Shown one piece after another: positions 11,942 to 24,083 of a stretch of 64,000 bases of DNA. Position 1 is the first letter of the stretch; each line of letters starts with the position of its first letter. The DNA is from Cymodocea nodosa. Taxonomy: Eukaryota > Streptophyta > Magnoliopsida > Alismatales > Cymodoceaceae. The stretch lies in assembly GCA_036874045.1 (NCBI GenBank), contig JAZBRI010000011.1:10980501-11044500 (forward strand), written 5' to 3'. The notes under the pieces were generated by a model. That model worked only from the letters and a program-made list of their open reading frames with translations. It had not been told where the DNA came from and searched no databases. A program made the position numbers and the translations under genes.

Positions 11942-13278
11942 ATCTAAGATTTCCACTGACTCACGTGAAATCTTGATCACCATTTATCATATATACTGGC
12001 AAACAAAATTGTTTTTTGGTGTTACTATATCGCAATTTTGTTACAGTCATATCACCTTATAATACTTGTGTTGTTTTTCTTCAAAACCAAGTACAAAATG
12101 AACTTCTTTGAGTGGAGGCAAAGCTTAGCAAAATATTTCTTGAAATGTGTAAGCGTTAATTTGATTCTTCCATCAAGATTTCAGGTAGTCGTTGATCCCA
12201 AAATTTAGAAGAAGAAGCAGCACGCCGATCGTGATCTTTTTTTCTTTTTTTCTTTTTCTTTTTTTTTTTCTGGTAAATGCAAAAATCGTTGCTATTGATT
12301 AAAACGTAACTATACTAATTTGATTGATCTCAGATAATGGTACTTGCAATTGCTATTATTAAGACTTAAATCTTAGTAAACATAAAAGGCAATATCAGTT
12401 CGAAAAAGAACCTTGAATATATGAATCTATGATATTATTTAAGTTAGGTCATTTAATGGGAATACTCTTCAAATGGTGAAAAATAAATATTTCTCTTCTT
12501 CTTTTTTTAACATTGTTGTTTTTTATAATAATAATAATAATTTCCCCATTTTTAACTTAGAATTTCTTTAGAAAAATATAATTCCCTTATAATACCATTG
12601 GTTTTTTATAAAAAATCTAAGAAATAATAATAATAAATTGAAATCTTGTAGCTTTCGTTGAGAACTCAACTTTAGAATATTTATATCGTGAAAAAGTGAT
12701 AACAGAAAGTAATTTTGGTCTTTCTTAACACTCATACATTAAAAGTATGTGAAATGTTTTATTTACTTTTTGTTGTGTACAAATTAAAACATATAAACTT
12801 TCCTTTCTCTCCCCCTCCATGAAAGTTTCATTGTTTTATTTTTCTTCACCTTCTATTTTTATGAACTTTCTTACTTTCTTCGCTTTAATTACTTTCTATC
12901 ATTTTTCAAGGTATAAAAATTTCTTCAACTGTGCCTTCATCGTCCTTGAAAGTTCCTTGTTCACCAAGCAAAAGTACCCCGTCGGTGTCTTCCCCTGCAA
13001 GGAAGGTGCGCCCGGACGGCCGACGATGCGATCTTGGAATTTGTAGCCTCCAGAAAATGTTAATTAATTAGTCATCAAAGACTATTAAAATAAGATTACA
13101 CATCAAAAGTTGATTTGTATTATTTTAAACCATTGATTCAATTACTTCTTAAAACTAATGTCTTTATGAATTGAATTTAATGTAAATTATTCGTCGTTCT
13201 TGTCGAAAAAGTTTTTTCCGTTCTCAACCATTCAAGAACTTTTTTAAAATTTGAATAACATATAGACATGTTAAAGGG
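11942..13278. other. AT-rich spacer, nothing recognised
   Basis: Low-complexity AT-rich DNA. A short GC-rich patch near 12960-13030 has no recognisable coding content. Confidence 0.5.
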
Positions 13279-14313
13279 GCTAGGCTTGGCAATAGATCGA
13301 TCCAGCTTGATTCAAATGTTTGAAAAAGCGAACGTTCGTTTTTCTGAATGTTGAATGTTCGAGTAGAGAGAGAGAGAGAGAGAGGGAGAGGAAAAGGGAA
13401 AGAGAGAGGGGGAAAGAAAATGTAAAAATTTATAAATAGAGGAGAAATATTAGAGTTTTCTTTATAATTCATCTAATCTTTTTTTTCTCTTTTATAAAGT
13501 ATATAAAATTTTTAAATTTTAAACTTTCGACTTTCAAATTTTTTCAAACTCTCAATTTAACTTTTATTTACAAAAATAGTGCATAACTTCAACAGTGCCA
13601 ATAATGATGACTTTCTAATATTTTAATTGTAACAATAATACTCTAGTTTTTAATCATAAAATTTGAAGCATCTTCAAGTATTGTTGTTAAACCTAGAAGA
13701 AAATCTATTTTATAATCAAAGTTTATAATAAATACGAAAGATATAAGAGACGACATTATAATAGAAAAAGTCTACTATGATATTTATAATGCAAACTTCT
13801 CTTATAAAACTTTAACTATTATAAGTCATTTATCTAGATATTTAACTAATTGTTCATCTTAAAATTTTTAAAAAAATAAAATGACTCAAGAATAAATGAT
13901 TTTAACCTTAAAGATAATATAACACAATGACATTATGATTCTAAAGATGTTAAGGAATTATATGTTAAATTTATTGTTATTCAAAATTTACATATTAATT
14001 TTAATGATAATCGACATTTTCATTATTATATTTTACAAGCTTATTATCCACAATTTAAAAATGTTTCTAGAAATAAATTAAATAATATATTATTGATGTT
14101 TATAATAAACTTATAATAGAAATAATTAATATAATATGTTATATTAATACATTTATAACATGTACATCTCATATTTGAGGAGATAGAACTAAAATAAGAT
14201 ATATTTTTGTTATTGCACATGTTATTAATGATAATTGAGTTTTATAAAAAAAATTAATAGAATTTAGAATAATAAATCATCTACATAATGCTCAAAATAT
14301 TTTTTCTACTATT

Positions 14314-14571
14314 ATGAAAATTTTTAATTTCTATGAAATTAAAGACAAAGTAAGTAGTATTACATTTAATAATGCATCTACTAATAATACAACTATCCCT
14401 ATGTTTAAAAATATATTAACTCCACTAAATGGTTTTGCTTTATTTTACCAAAGATATATATGTTATATAATTAATCTTATAGTTCAAGTATGTGTTAAAA
14501 AACTAAAACCTTTTGTAGAAAATATTAAAATTGCATTAGCTTATATTTTAACTAGTGGTAGATGTCAATAA
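14314..14571 (+). pseudogene. hAT transposase, RNase H-fold fragment
   Basis: The translation shows SSITFNNASTNN and later CYIINLIVQVCVKKLKPFVENIKIALAYILTSGRCQ. This fits the plant hAT pattern (lDNAsaN..., C..HiiNLivqd.lk.l...i.kir..i.yi..s..R). The catalytic D of D-N-A is N here. Upstream and downstream sequence continues the family only with stop codons. Confidence 0.65.
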
Positions 14572-14951
14572 GAATTTAATCATGCATATGATTCTTTTAA
14601 TTTATCATATAAGACATTTACATTAGATGTTCTTCATATGTAAAATTCTTTATATTTAATGTTAAATAATTATTAACCTTAAAAATAAGTTATAAAAACT
14701 TATTATAATGGTAGAATTGATGATAATATAATGCTATTAGATGAAAATGATTTACAATAGTTAATTGTTTTGTTGAATTTTTAAAATCATTTTATAATGT
14801 AAAAAAACATTTATTAGGAATATATTATTCTACCTCTATTTACATAATACACCATTTATATAATATTGCAAGAATTTTTAATAATTACGTTAATTATTTA
14901 TTTTTTAACCTATAATTTTAAAAATAAAAGAAAAAATTTTAAAATATTGAG

Positions 14952-15116
14952 ATAATTTTAAAATTACTAACCATTCTAACTTCTTTTGTAGCATGTGAAT
15001 AAACATTTAGTATTAGTAATAATATATTAAATGATAAAAGAATAACATTAAAAAATGATATTTTAGAAGTTTTGATGTGTATTAAAAATTAGGAGATTGC
15101 TTGCATTCATGGATAA
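14952..15116 (+). pseudogene. hAT C-terminal dimerisation domain, decayed
   Basis: A broken frame corresponding to LLTILTSF, CEQTFS, NNIL, LKNDILEVLM. It is nearly collinear with the cleaner copy at 63793-63999, so both come from one hAT family. In-frame stops show it is dead. Confidence 0.65.
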
Positions 15117-15489
15117 CAATATTAACATGACTTTGCAATTGAATTTAGAAATTTAAATATTTGAATGTAATTATGTGAATCAAATGTAAAAATATTTGAT
15201 ATAATATTATGTGAATCAAATATAATGTAATTTTAATTTCAATTCATAAATAAAATAATATATTTTAACTTTATAACTTATGTTTGAATATGTCGTTGAA
15301 TGATGATTTGATGTTAATGAGTTAATGTATCATGTATTTATAAATAAAATAATTTAATTCTTTTATGTTGACTTATTCAAATATTATGTTTTAGTAATAC
15401 TTAAATTTAACATAATATATTTATTAAAAAATGTATACAGGCTATTTAACAACTTTAACGTTCAAAACGTTATTTTCAAAGTCTAACTT

Positions 15490-15589
15490 TGATTCAATCA
15501 TTCAACGGTTCAACCGAAGTAACGAAGTTTACATATATATTTTTTTATCCTTCAATTAGATCAAAGGTTAACTTTCGTTCAATCGAAGT

Positions 15590-15642
<53 letters not shown>

Positions 15643-15750
15643 CTTCCTTCGATCGAACTGAAAGTTAATTTTGATTCGATTGAAGTTAATATTTTTTTTA
15701 TTCTTTGATCGGACGGAAGGTTAACTTTAATTCGACCAAAGTTTACTATA
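15490..15750. repeat. three diverged ~80-100 bp direct repeats with a (TA)n/T-tract core
   Basis: Units built on TTCGATCGAA...GGTTAACTTT.GATTCGA..GAAGTTTAC recur three times. They are separated by a (TA)n run (about 15594-15625) and a 17-base T tract. This block joins the hAT relic to the Harbinger copy. Confidence 0.55.
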
Positions 15751-15892
15751 GATATATATATGTGTTAAATGTCAATTGATATACATTTGTAATGTCAACT
15801 GCCTTTACCTGACATTTATATTATTACAACTAATATTTGAAAAATACAAGTATATCTTAATTTAAATATTACAATACTAAATAATATCAAAT

Positions 15893-16833
15893 AATTCTTT
15901 CATCTCATATTATCATCATCATATATTTTCACATTTTATCTGTTATTTCTTTTCTTTGTTCTTAAGTCATTCAAACTTGTACATTACTTTCTATATGTAT
16001 TTCTACTATTGATTGTATGTCATCAATAATATTTAACTTTTCTAACTCATCTTGTAAGTCTTCAAGTAAATCTTTTTTATCAGTCTTACGAATAAAATTA
16101 TGAAACAAAAAACATGCGATAATAATCTTCACTTATGTTTCATATGGATATGATATTTAACCACGTAATATTGAGAATCGATGTTTCATAATTCCAAATG
16201 TACACTCAATGACTATTCTCAGTTGTGAATGTTTGTAGTTGAAATTTTCTACAGCATTACGAGAAACTCTATCATTAACATAATCAGATAGATAGTATCT
16301 TACACCTCGATATAAACAAATATATTCTGGTCGATTTGAATATTCAACATCAACTAAGTAAAACTTACCTATATAAAAAAAAAAAATTGGTATGATGATG
16401 TCTTCATAACTTCTAGAAATAGAAAACACATTTACTTGGTGGAACCTGAAAACCATTAGGTCTAGTAACTACATTTTGGAAAATACAAGTATCAGCACCT
16501 AATCCTTCCTAACCAACTAAAATATATGTAAATTTCATATCAAAATTACATAATATCATTACATTTTAAGATAATTTACATTTCCTGTTCCTAAATCTTG
16601 CTATTTCTTGTTCATAAATAGTTACTTTGATATGTGTACCATTAATAGCTCCAATACAATCCTATAAATATGCATTTTTATTTTGATATTGATTAAAATA
16701 ACATTAAAGATAAGGAAACTACAAAAGTGTAGAAATGTACCTTAAAATATGGGTACACATTTAAGTCTTGATGAATTCAACTTGATGTTTCAAATGAAAG
16801 TCTTGTTAGAAGAACATGATTTAGTCATAATAC
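15893..16833 (-). pseudogene. PIF/Harbinger transposase, 3' part
   Basis: The clearest block is 16157-16380, encoding KFYLVDVEYSNRPEYICLYRG, VRYYLSDYV, ENFNYKHSQLR and ECTFGIMKHRFSIL. This is the DDE_Tnp_4 signature around the third catalytic acid (LVDxGY.NR...yRG.RY.L) and the NyrHs.lR..iEr.Fg..K.rF.iL block. Stops and frame changes interrupt both flanks, so it is inactive. The reading resumes at 20737 on the far side of the LTR. Confidence 0.8.
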
Positions 16834-17089
16834 TGTTAGAACCTGAGTATTTTGATAATGCAAAACCTACGTGAGGAAACATATTGTATTTCACAGTTAA
16901 GTTAGAGCAGCATTAGATCAAAAGGTAGATAGAACAAATTCCAAACAGACGAACAGATGGAGGAAGTTCTAGAAGATACTGCCTTAAAGCTATAGGAAAA
17001 TCGAACAGTTACAGGTCCAAGTATCCAAAAAGTAAAACAGCAGCAATACTATCAGATAGTTAGAAGGATAACTATCCGAATTTTTCAAA

Positions 17090-17905
17090 GCCTTCGGAGA
17101 GTTAAATAATTGAACAGTTAAGTTGGTTGAATGATCGTAGAGTTAATGAGTTAATTATCCGAAAGAAAAAAGAAAATCGAAAAGTTAGAAAGGCTAACTA
17201 TCCGAAACTTAAGTCATTCAATAAATCACGTGCAAAAATACAGAATGGAAGCTTAAAGGACTTGTCGGAGAGTTAGATAACTATCCGAGTTTTCTTTTCG
17301 GAGAGTTAGATAACTATTCAAGTTTTTCGGTAAGTTACAAGTATAACTTTCCGGAATTTAAGTCATCTTATTACGCACGTGCAAAATAGAGAAGCTAGCA
17401 GTTGAAAGCTTAAAAGGGAAAATCGAAGAGTTAGATAACTATCCAAAATTTCAAAGAGAGTTTCGGTAAGTTACAATTTAACTATCTGAAACTTAAGTTA
17501 TCGAAATTGCCACGTGTAGAATTCCAGAAAGAAGATCATTTAAGTTTTCTGAGAGTTAGAAAGATAATTATTTGGAATTTCAAAAGAGTTTCGGTGAGTT
17601 ACAGTTTAACCATCCGAAACTTAAGTCATTGAATTTCCTACGTGCAGAATTCCAGAAAGAAGATCATTTAAGTTTTAAGAGAGTTAGAAAGATAACTAAC
17701 CAAAATTTCAAAAGAGTTTTGGTGAGTTACAATTTAACCATCTGAAACATAAGTCATTGAATTTCCCACGTGTAGAATTCCAAAGAGAAGCTCAAATAAG
17801 TTTTCAGAGAGTTAGAAAGATAAATATCTGAAATCTTGAAGCGTTTCGGTGAGTTACAAGGATAACCATCCGACACTTAAGTCAACCTTTTATGCATGTG
17901 TTGAA
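17090..17905. repeat. tandem ~128-bp repeat array inside the solo LTR
   Basis: Units contain GTTAGAAAGATAACTATCC, then TTTCGGTGAGTTACA, AACCATCCGAAACTTAAGTCA and an ACGTG core. The ACGTG cores fall at about 17228, 17377, 17512, 17640 and 17768, with a degenerate one near 17894. Spacing is 149, 135, 128, 128 and about 127 bp. Older units on the left are more irregular. Confidence 0.8.
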
Positions 17906-18239
17906 TTAAAGCAATCGAAAAGTTAATAGAGGGTTACTATAGCCAACTATCCGACAGTTATATAACTGTTCAATGAGTTATAGTTATAAGTATCCGATTG
18001 AATGACAACTCGTAGTAAATATTCTGGAATCCTACCTGGCAGAAAGGTTTAAGTGATCTTTCGGTGAGTTACAGATTTTCTTCGGAGAGTTACACAGCTA
18101 ACCATCTGAAAGGTTAGGAAAATCGATAAGACATCTTGAAATAACTTTTTGAACGGTAACTTACCGTATTTGACTAATGTCTACTCAAGTACAGCAGAAT
18201 ACATCCGTTGATAGAGAAATATGATCGTTATACCTTTGG

Positions 18240-18247
18240 TATAAATA
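18240..18247 (+). promoter_or_regulatory. TATA box of the solo LTR
   Basis: TATAAATA downstream of the tandem array, in the position expected for the U3/R junction on the plus strand. Confidence 0.5.
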
Positions 18248-20190
18248 TGTGGAGTTTAAGAAAGGAAAAGGGAGAGATAACGGATATACCATATACAGTG
18301 AGCTACACTCCAACTCAAATTACACTCAAGTCTGTAAACAGTCAAGCTTACTCAAAAGATCTATTGCAGAAAAAGCTTTGTGCGCCAAAACTCTGATTGA
18401 AAGATTCAAGCTGTTGGTTCGTAGTTTCAACCTAAAAGCTACATTTAGTAGTTGATTTGAGTTTCGACCTGAAAACTCTAGAGGTTGGTTTACTGAAGTT
18501 TATACCTGAAAACTTCTATGTTGTTGGTTTTTGCTTTGACCTAAAAACAAGTGTATAAGTGTTGAAACACTCAGTGAAGTGATTAGAATGAAAAAGTGCA
18601 TGTTATTAACGTTTAAATGATGGTTAATTGCATAATATTTAGCTTATCATATGAGAATTAAGCCATTATGTTATAATTGCACTATTATATGCTTTAATTG
18701 AAGAATCTGCTTAATTTTGGGGAATTAATGTTAATTTAGTACATTTATGAACTGTTGGTAAGTTGTAGGCTGTGAAATTCTTAAGTATCCGAATTTTCTG
18801 ATATTTCGGATAGTTATGTTTAAATTGCCGAACAGTTATGTTTAGAGAGAATATTTTATTATTTCCAAATGTACACGTGTCGAAACCAGAATGAATGTCT
18901 TAAGTGAATTTTCGGTGAGTTAGCTGTAACTATCCGAAAATGCATCTGAGCATCGGATAGTTATACCTGCAACTCTCCGAAATGTTATTTTATGTTTAAA
19001 CTACTGTTGACACGTGTCGAGATCTGGTAGATTTACTTAAGTTATAACTCGTTAAGTTAGCATAACTATACGTGCTGAGTTACATGAATATACACTAAGG
19101 TAATGCATTAGGTTAGCGACTTATTTCTTTATTGCATGTATTTTATAGTTATTTTCCAAAATACCATTGTAGCGGTTGCAAGAACAAACAGTTGGAAGGA
19201 AAAACTACGTTTGCAAGTATCACGTAGGAATTCAATCGCGCAGGGAGAAAGAAATCATCGACGTTGATCTGAAGGAAGGAAATCAAACCGACCATTCAAG
19301 CAAAAGCAGTTACTACTGAAGAAATATAAAAGAAAAGAAGAAAAAAAGAAGAAGTGTGTGTGATCGATGGACGGCCAGTGTATACAGAGGAGGAGTACCG
19401 AGCTTTCTATAGACAATATCAGCGATTCTCTGAAGTATCACACCAACCATCGTTATCACCACCATAATCACCAATCATCGGAAGTTTGTGATGATACTTG
19501 CCTGATGTCAGGTCGATTCCGAGCCAAACACAGTGCCTGACAACCACTGTGAGGAGTGATCGCATCACGGGAAGGGAAAACATTTTCACCAAGCGCCGAC
19601 TCATATTTCAGGAGATCGTAAAGCTTTTAACCTTGGCTTCGAGTTGATGCCTGTATGCTGAATAGGAGATCATCTTGCAATTTTGAACTTGCGATTCTAT
19701 AGGGAGAGAAGACAGAATTGTAAGTGGTTTAATTTTCAGTGGTGTAATTACGTTGCAAGTAGTGTCGGAAGTATTTACTGTCAAGTGAGATTACTTTACA
19801 TTTCACCTTTCACCCATTACATCAAAAACAAAAATACCAAAAACAATTTATCTTTGTTTATATGTTGTATTTGAGTATTGTATTGTTTGTGTTGTATCGT
19901 GATTAATGTTATCTGTATCAGTTTTATGATTGTTTTATGTTAGTTTTAATTTTACAGTTTACTGAAATTGGTTCGTACAAAAAACTTAAAGATTTTAATG
20001 GTGACTGTTTGAATCATCTAAATGTTAGTATTCTTTAATGATAAATCCAATGTTAACTAGCATTAAAAAGCTTAATTGATGTTATTTACAATCTGTGGAA
20101 TCACCCAATAATTGGCCGAATTCCTCTGTAAATAGCAGTATTATAAAGAAGAGATAGGCTCGTGGAGTTAACTTAAATCCACAAGGATAG

Positions 20191-20251
20191 TCCGTTGAGT
20201 TATCCCTAACTCAACGAACTTAGTCCGTTGAGTTAACTATAACTCAACGGA
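20191..20251. repeat. two adjacent near-perfect palindromes
   Basis: 20191-20218 and 20224-20251 each have arms TCCGTTGAGTTA and TAACTCAACGGA (the first ends GAA). They lie in the downstream part of the solo LTR and could form hairpins in RNA or DNA. Confidence 0.7.
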
Positions 20252-20741
20252 GTGCTTATTGAATATAAATTTGAATTGTTCACAATCAAACATTTCTTAA
20301 ATTCGTCAACAATTCCCTGTGGAATCGACCTGTACTTGTACACTAATACAATAGACACTGTGCACTTGTAGTTAAAGTACAAATTAGAATTAATATCTAA
20401 ATTGTATTAAAGGTTGTTTGTTTACTTCTAAAAGAAAGAATAGGCATAAAGATAAATTAACTAAGTAAAAATAGAAGTAACAAATTCAAGTTTTTCTAGT
20501 GTAGTGCTAGGAAAACCCAAACATGAAGCCCAAGTGAATCTTGGGGGTGGACTAGCCAAGTTGGTGAACCACCTAAAAACTTGTTGTGTGTTATCTTTCT
20601 TTGCTGCTTTACTTTCGTTCTGTTTCATTTCATTTCATTTCTATTCAATCATTTGATTCAACAATCAAAAGAATATAAAAAAAATTACACACATTCACCA
20701 TTCACCCCCCCTCTAGTGAATCTATCGATCCTAACAAATAC

Positions 20742-21204
20742 AACATTCAAGACTTCATTAAAGTATTTACTAACTGTCCAACTTGATCAACTAAATTGTT
20801 CTGTAGTTACTCTGTACCTTTGATTTTGCCTAACTGTCACAAGGAACATGGCAAACTTCTATTCTACACTAATATTGTTGGAATCTTTCAAGACTTCTTC
20901 CCTCCTCATTAATTCACAAAAAACCCTTGAAAACACTTTGACTCATTCTATAAATCTTTCGACAATTGTAAACTTGATATGGTAAAGAAGGATCTAATAA
21001 TCTTCTTATATAATTTGCACATTCTTTACTATAAGTTTGACTTGTACTTGAAAACAAAGTTGAAGTACTTATAATCCCTGCTAAAATATTCCAAAAAGCA
21101 AATAGACATCTTCGCCTTCTTCTAGCATGTTCTTCCTCTTCTTCAAATAACATTAATGTGTCATTTACTAGTTCATCAAAATCTTCTTCAAAATTCATCG
21201 TCAC
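20742..21204 (-). pseudogene. PIF/Harbinger transposase, 5' part
   Basis: From the ATG at 21204 the frame encodes an acidic start (FEEDFDELVNDTLMLFEEEEE), an arginine run (RRRRRC), then FWNILAGI, YSKECANYIRRLLDP and YNCRKIYRMS. The same order is found at 39.46-39.7 kb and 58.8-58.5 kb. The frame stops at 20914, and the homologous sequence then runs into the solo LTR. Confidence 0.75.
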
Positions 21205-21604
21205 CTATAAAATTTCATGTTCAAACATATTACAAGGTTGTAATACAAATGAACATACTACATGAAATCATTCCACAATTAATAGAACATAACAAAATAT
21301 AATAAACAAACATGCGACATAATATCATTCAACATTTCAAGTCTAAACAAAAAGTAGTTACACATAATCTAATACAGAAAAAAAAGCATGTAAACCATCT
21401 TTAGTCTTCCATATTTTCTAAATGAAACTTTAACCAACCTTGTCACATCTCTTTTGAAATTGACAGAAATATTTTACTGATTTCTTGCTTTTGGAATAAT
21501 TGAGTAGTTTTATATCGATCAGTCACAAATAGATTTTCAATCTCAAATATTGCTGCAATAGCTTCATCTAAAAAACACTAAGACTTCTTTTGCCATGCAA
21601 ACTT

Positions 21605-22417
21605 TTTTTTTCATATGTCAACCATCTCCTTTTGTATGTTAACCATCTCTCTCATTTGTTCATTACGTACCTCACCATTAGCAGTATCTTGTTCACATAA
21701 AGTAAGAAAAGCTCGTGATGTATCTTTCAAACATTCTGCTATCATTTGCTGAGATTCCGCATGAGGGCGTGCTTGCTTCCCTTTTTTTCTCTGCTCCAAT
21801 GGAGCATGTGCAATTCCTCTCGAACTAGGAGGTATGTTAGAATTGATATTCATTCCATCTTGTGTAATGTTTGGAGTAAATGTATCTAGAACTTGAGTGT
21901 TTGGTAAAATATCTACTTCTTTTACCTATTTAGACATATTTTCACTAGTCATAGTACCTTCAAAATTTAGTTGTAATTGCTCATAAATCAAACATAGTTT
22001 TCCCTTACATCTTTCATACTCTAGATGTGCCTACAAAAAATTACAATATATATTAAAAAAAAATATTACAATTGGCATAATCTTAAAGCATATAAGTAGA
22101 AATCAAACCTCAATAAACTCCTTCCATATCTCTTCATCTATGTCAGTATACCCTTGTATGAAATTTCATCATCATCTACTTTGATTTGTAATTTTAGAGT
22201 AGTTACAATAAATTTGTCTCCATGTCTTTAAGCGATTTTCCATATTTTTCTTTGTAATACATGCATTTCTTCTATTATTATATTTTTAAACTACTCTATC
22301 CTAAGTGCTCTCTTTTATCTTTTCATCTTGGATTTTTTTATTTCCCTCATTTAATACTTCTGACAAAATATCTAAAAAGAATGCATCTACATCAACATTT
22401 ATAACTTTGTCCTCCAT
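21605..22417 (-). pseudogene. Myb/SANT-like accessory protein of the Harbinger element
   Basis: Starting at the ATG at 22417, the minus strand gives MEDKVINVDVDAFFLDILSE and then VLNEGNK, KYNNRRNACITKKNMENRLKTW with stops. This is the trihelix-type Myb/SANT-like domain used with the transposase for DNA binding and import. A later open piece (21611-21853) is a basic, then glutamine/glutamate-rich C-terminal region. It is disrupted throughout. Confidence 0.65.
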
Positions 22418-23544
22418 TACCCCTTATTCTATCAAAAATAGTCATTTACTACATGAGAACAAATATTAATTAACTGCTCCCACAGAAGATTATGGGATTT
22501 GCAAAAACATAACATATTTTGTCAATCTACTCAATTATAGAAAATGAAAGCAAAACAATAACAAGTAAGGCTTGAGCAAATGACTACTAAAATTGCAAAA
22601 TTATACTAACCAATTCAACTAAAATGAAGTTATTGTATAAGCTATGCAAAATCAAGGTGTGAACAAATGAAGTTATCATTTCTTCTATTAGAAGTAGTCA
22701 TTTATTACATGAGAACAAATATTAATAAAAGGTAACAAAAAATCTTTTCATGTAAATACATGACAACCGTTACTTTATCAACTGTTAGAAATTACCTAAC
22801 CTACAAGTAATCTAATTACGTTCCATATAAAGATGTACTTATTTTATCTACACAAACATCTCTAATGGATCACAGTAACAAGTTAAAATCGCAATTCTTG
22901 AATTGAAGCTTAGATACTAATGGATTGTGCAACATGAAAATAGCAAACTATCATTAATTAAACAAGCACATATATATAGTTAGATTACAAAAATCTATAT
23001 TATTTAAGTCAAAAAACTAGCAGTGTAACTTACCAACAATCACACCAAAAATTCTGCATACCCATGCATCTACGGTATATATTTATTAATAACATAATGG
23101 ATGGAAGGACATTGAACTGATTTTCAAGTAACCCAAAAAAGCAATAATGAAAATTTCCTGAGGTAACTAACACGATAATTCTCTCGTACCTATCAATTCA
23201 TGACTACATTGTTCAAAGATCGTACATCTCATACAGAAGGAATGAATGCAAGCTGATTCATCAAGAAAAAGAGAAATTTCATCATGTAAGAATATCACCA
23301 GTAAAATGTCGATTAGAAGCCCTATCATAGCTGGTGCCGAACGTGCCTCCTTCGGTGAGCAGAGGGAATGGTAGGTGGGGAGACGCGACGGGGAGGGAAT
23401 TCAAGATGCAGTATCGGTTGGAAACGAATTTCACAAATTGGAAACAAGTTTGACATAATATCGATTTAACATAAATCGGAAGCAAGTTCAACACACATAA
23501 GGAAAAGCAAAAATCGAGCGAGGAAGATTCGAGAGGGGATTTAC
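22418..23544. other. upstream, non-coding part of the large Harbinger copy
   Basis: AT-rich up to about 23280, then GC-richer. It lies between the Myb/SANT-like start and the right end of the element and probably holds its promoter and leader. No gene seen. Confidence 0.5.
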
Positions 23545-23900
23545 CAACGACGAAGAAGAGCTGATGACACACAAGAGCCTTGTTGCACAGGCGATGTGAC
23601 GGTAGAGTGACACGACGGTAAGGAGGGGGCGAGGAAAAGTAGACTTCAGGCGATGCGACGGCAGCGACGACGAATGTTCTTCGACTTCACAGGTCGAGAT
23701 GGGGGCGTCGGGCTCGAGTTACCGACGACGAAGAAGAGCTGGTAGCAACACACAGGAGCGGTGTTGCATAGGCGATGCAATGGCAGTGACGTGACAACGA
23801 GGAGCGGGCGAGGAAGAGTCAGCTTCAGGTGACTGTGACGGCAACGACAAATGTTCTTCGAGTTCACGGGTCAGAGATGAGGGCGTCGAGCTCAAGGGAA
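23545..23900. repeat. tandem duplication, ~177-bp unit
   Basis: CCAACGACGAAGAAGAGCTG at 23545 recurs as CCGACGACGAAGAAGAGCTG at 23722. The following GATGCGACGG, GAATGTTCTTCGA and GGGGGCGTCG words repeat in the same order. Confidence 0.7.
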
Positions 23901-24083
23901 GGTCAATTTCCGAAGGGAGGAGGTCGAAAATCATGAAATGATAAAGTTAATTTTAGTTATTTATATATTGGTAAAATTTAATTTTCTTTTTTCTTTAATA
24001 TCATACATATTAATTATATTTTAACAAAATTTAATAATTTTCCTTTCCATCGATTGAATTCCGTGGACACTAACATCTCCTAA

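Larger units (their letters stand above)
13279..15120 (+). mobile_element. hAT transposon relic
   Basis: The left limit is suggested by CTAGGCTTGGCAATAGATCG, similar to plant hAT termini. Two coding blocks in hAT order follow: an RNase H-fold block at 14314-14571 and the C-terminal dimerisation block at about 14952-15116. Both carry stops and frameshifts. The right terminal repeat and 8-bp duplication were not found. A (AG)n run lies at 13365-13384. Confidence 0.55.
16834..20736. mobile_element. solo LTR (3903 bp), Ty1/copia SIRE/Maximus-like
   Basis: The insert begins TGTTAGAACC and ends GATCCTAACA, so its ends form a TGTTAG/CTAACA inverted repeat. It is flanked by a perfect 5-bp duplication AATAC (16829-16833 and 20737-20741). 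The transposase resumes on the other side. No retroviral-type coding, primer-binding site (TGGTATCAGAGC) or second LTR end lies inside, so it is best read as one very long LTR left by recombination. Long LTRs and the terminal words TTCACCCCCCCTCTAGTGAA...ATCCTAACA are typical of the SIRE/Maximus lineage. A TATA box is at 18240-18247. Alternative: a non-coding LARD-like derivative. Confidence 0.75.
15820..24080 (-). mobile_element. large PIF/Harbinger copy, interrupted by a solo LTR
   Basis: On the minus strand a Myb/SANT-like gene (22417-21605) is followed by a transposase (21204 to about 15893), the two-gene layout of autonomous plant PIF/Harbinger elements. The right terminus at 24080 reads, reverse-complemented, GGAGATGTTAGTGT and is followed by TAA, matching the short element at 11.3 kb. 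The left terminus is not recognisable and may be lost. From about 15825 to 16090 the sequence is collinear with 11460-11720. A 3.9-kb LTR has inserted into the transposase (16834-20736). Confidence 0.75.
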
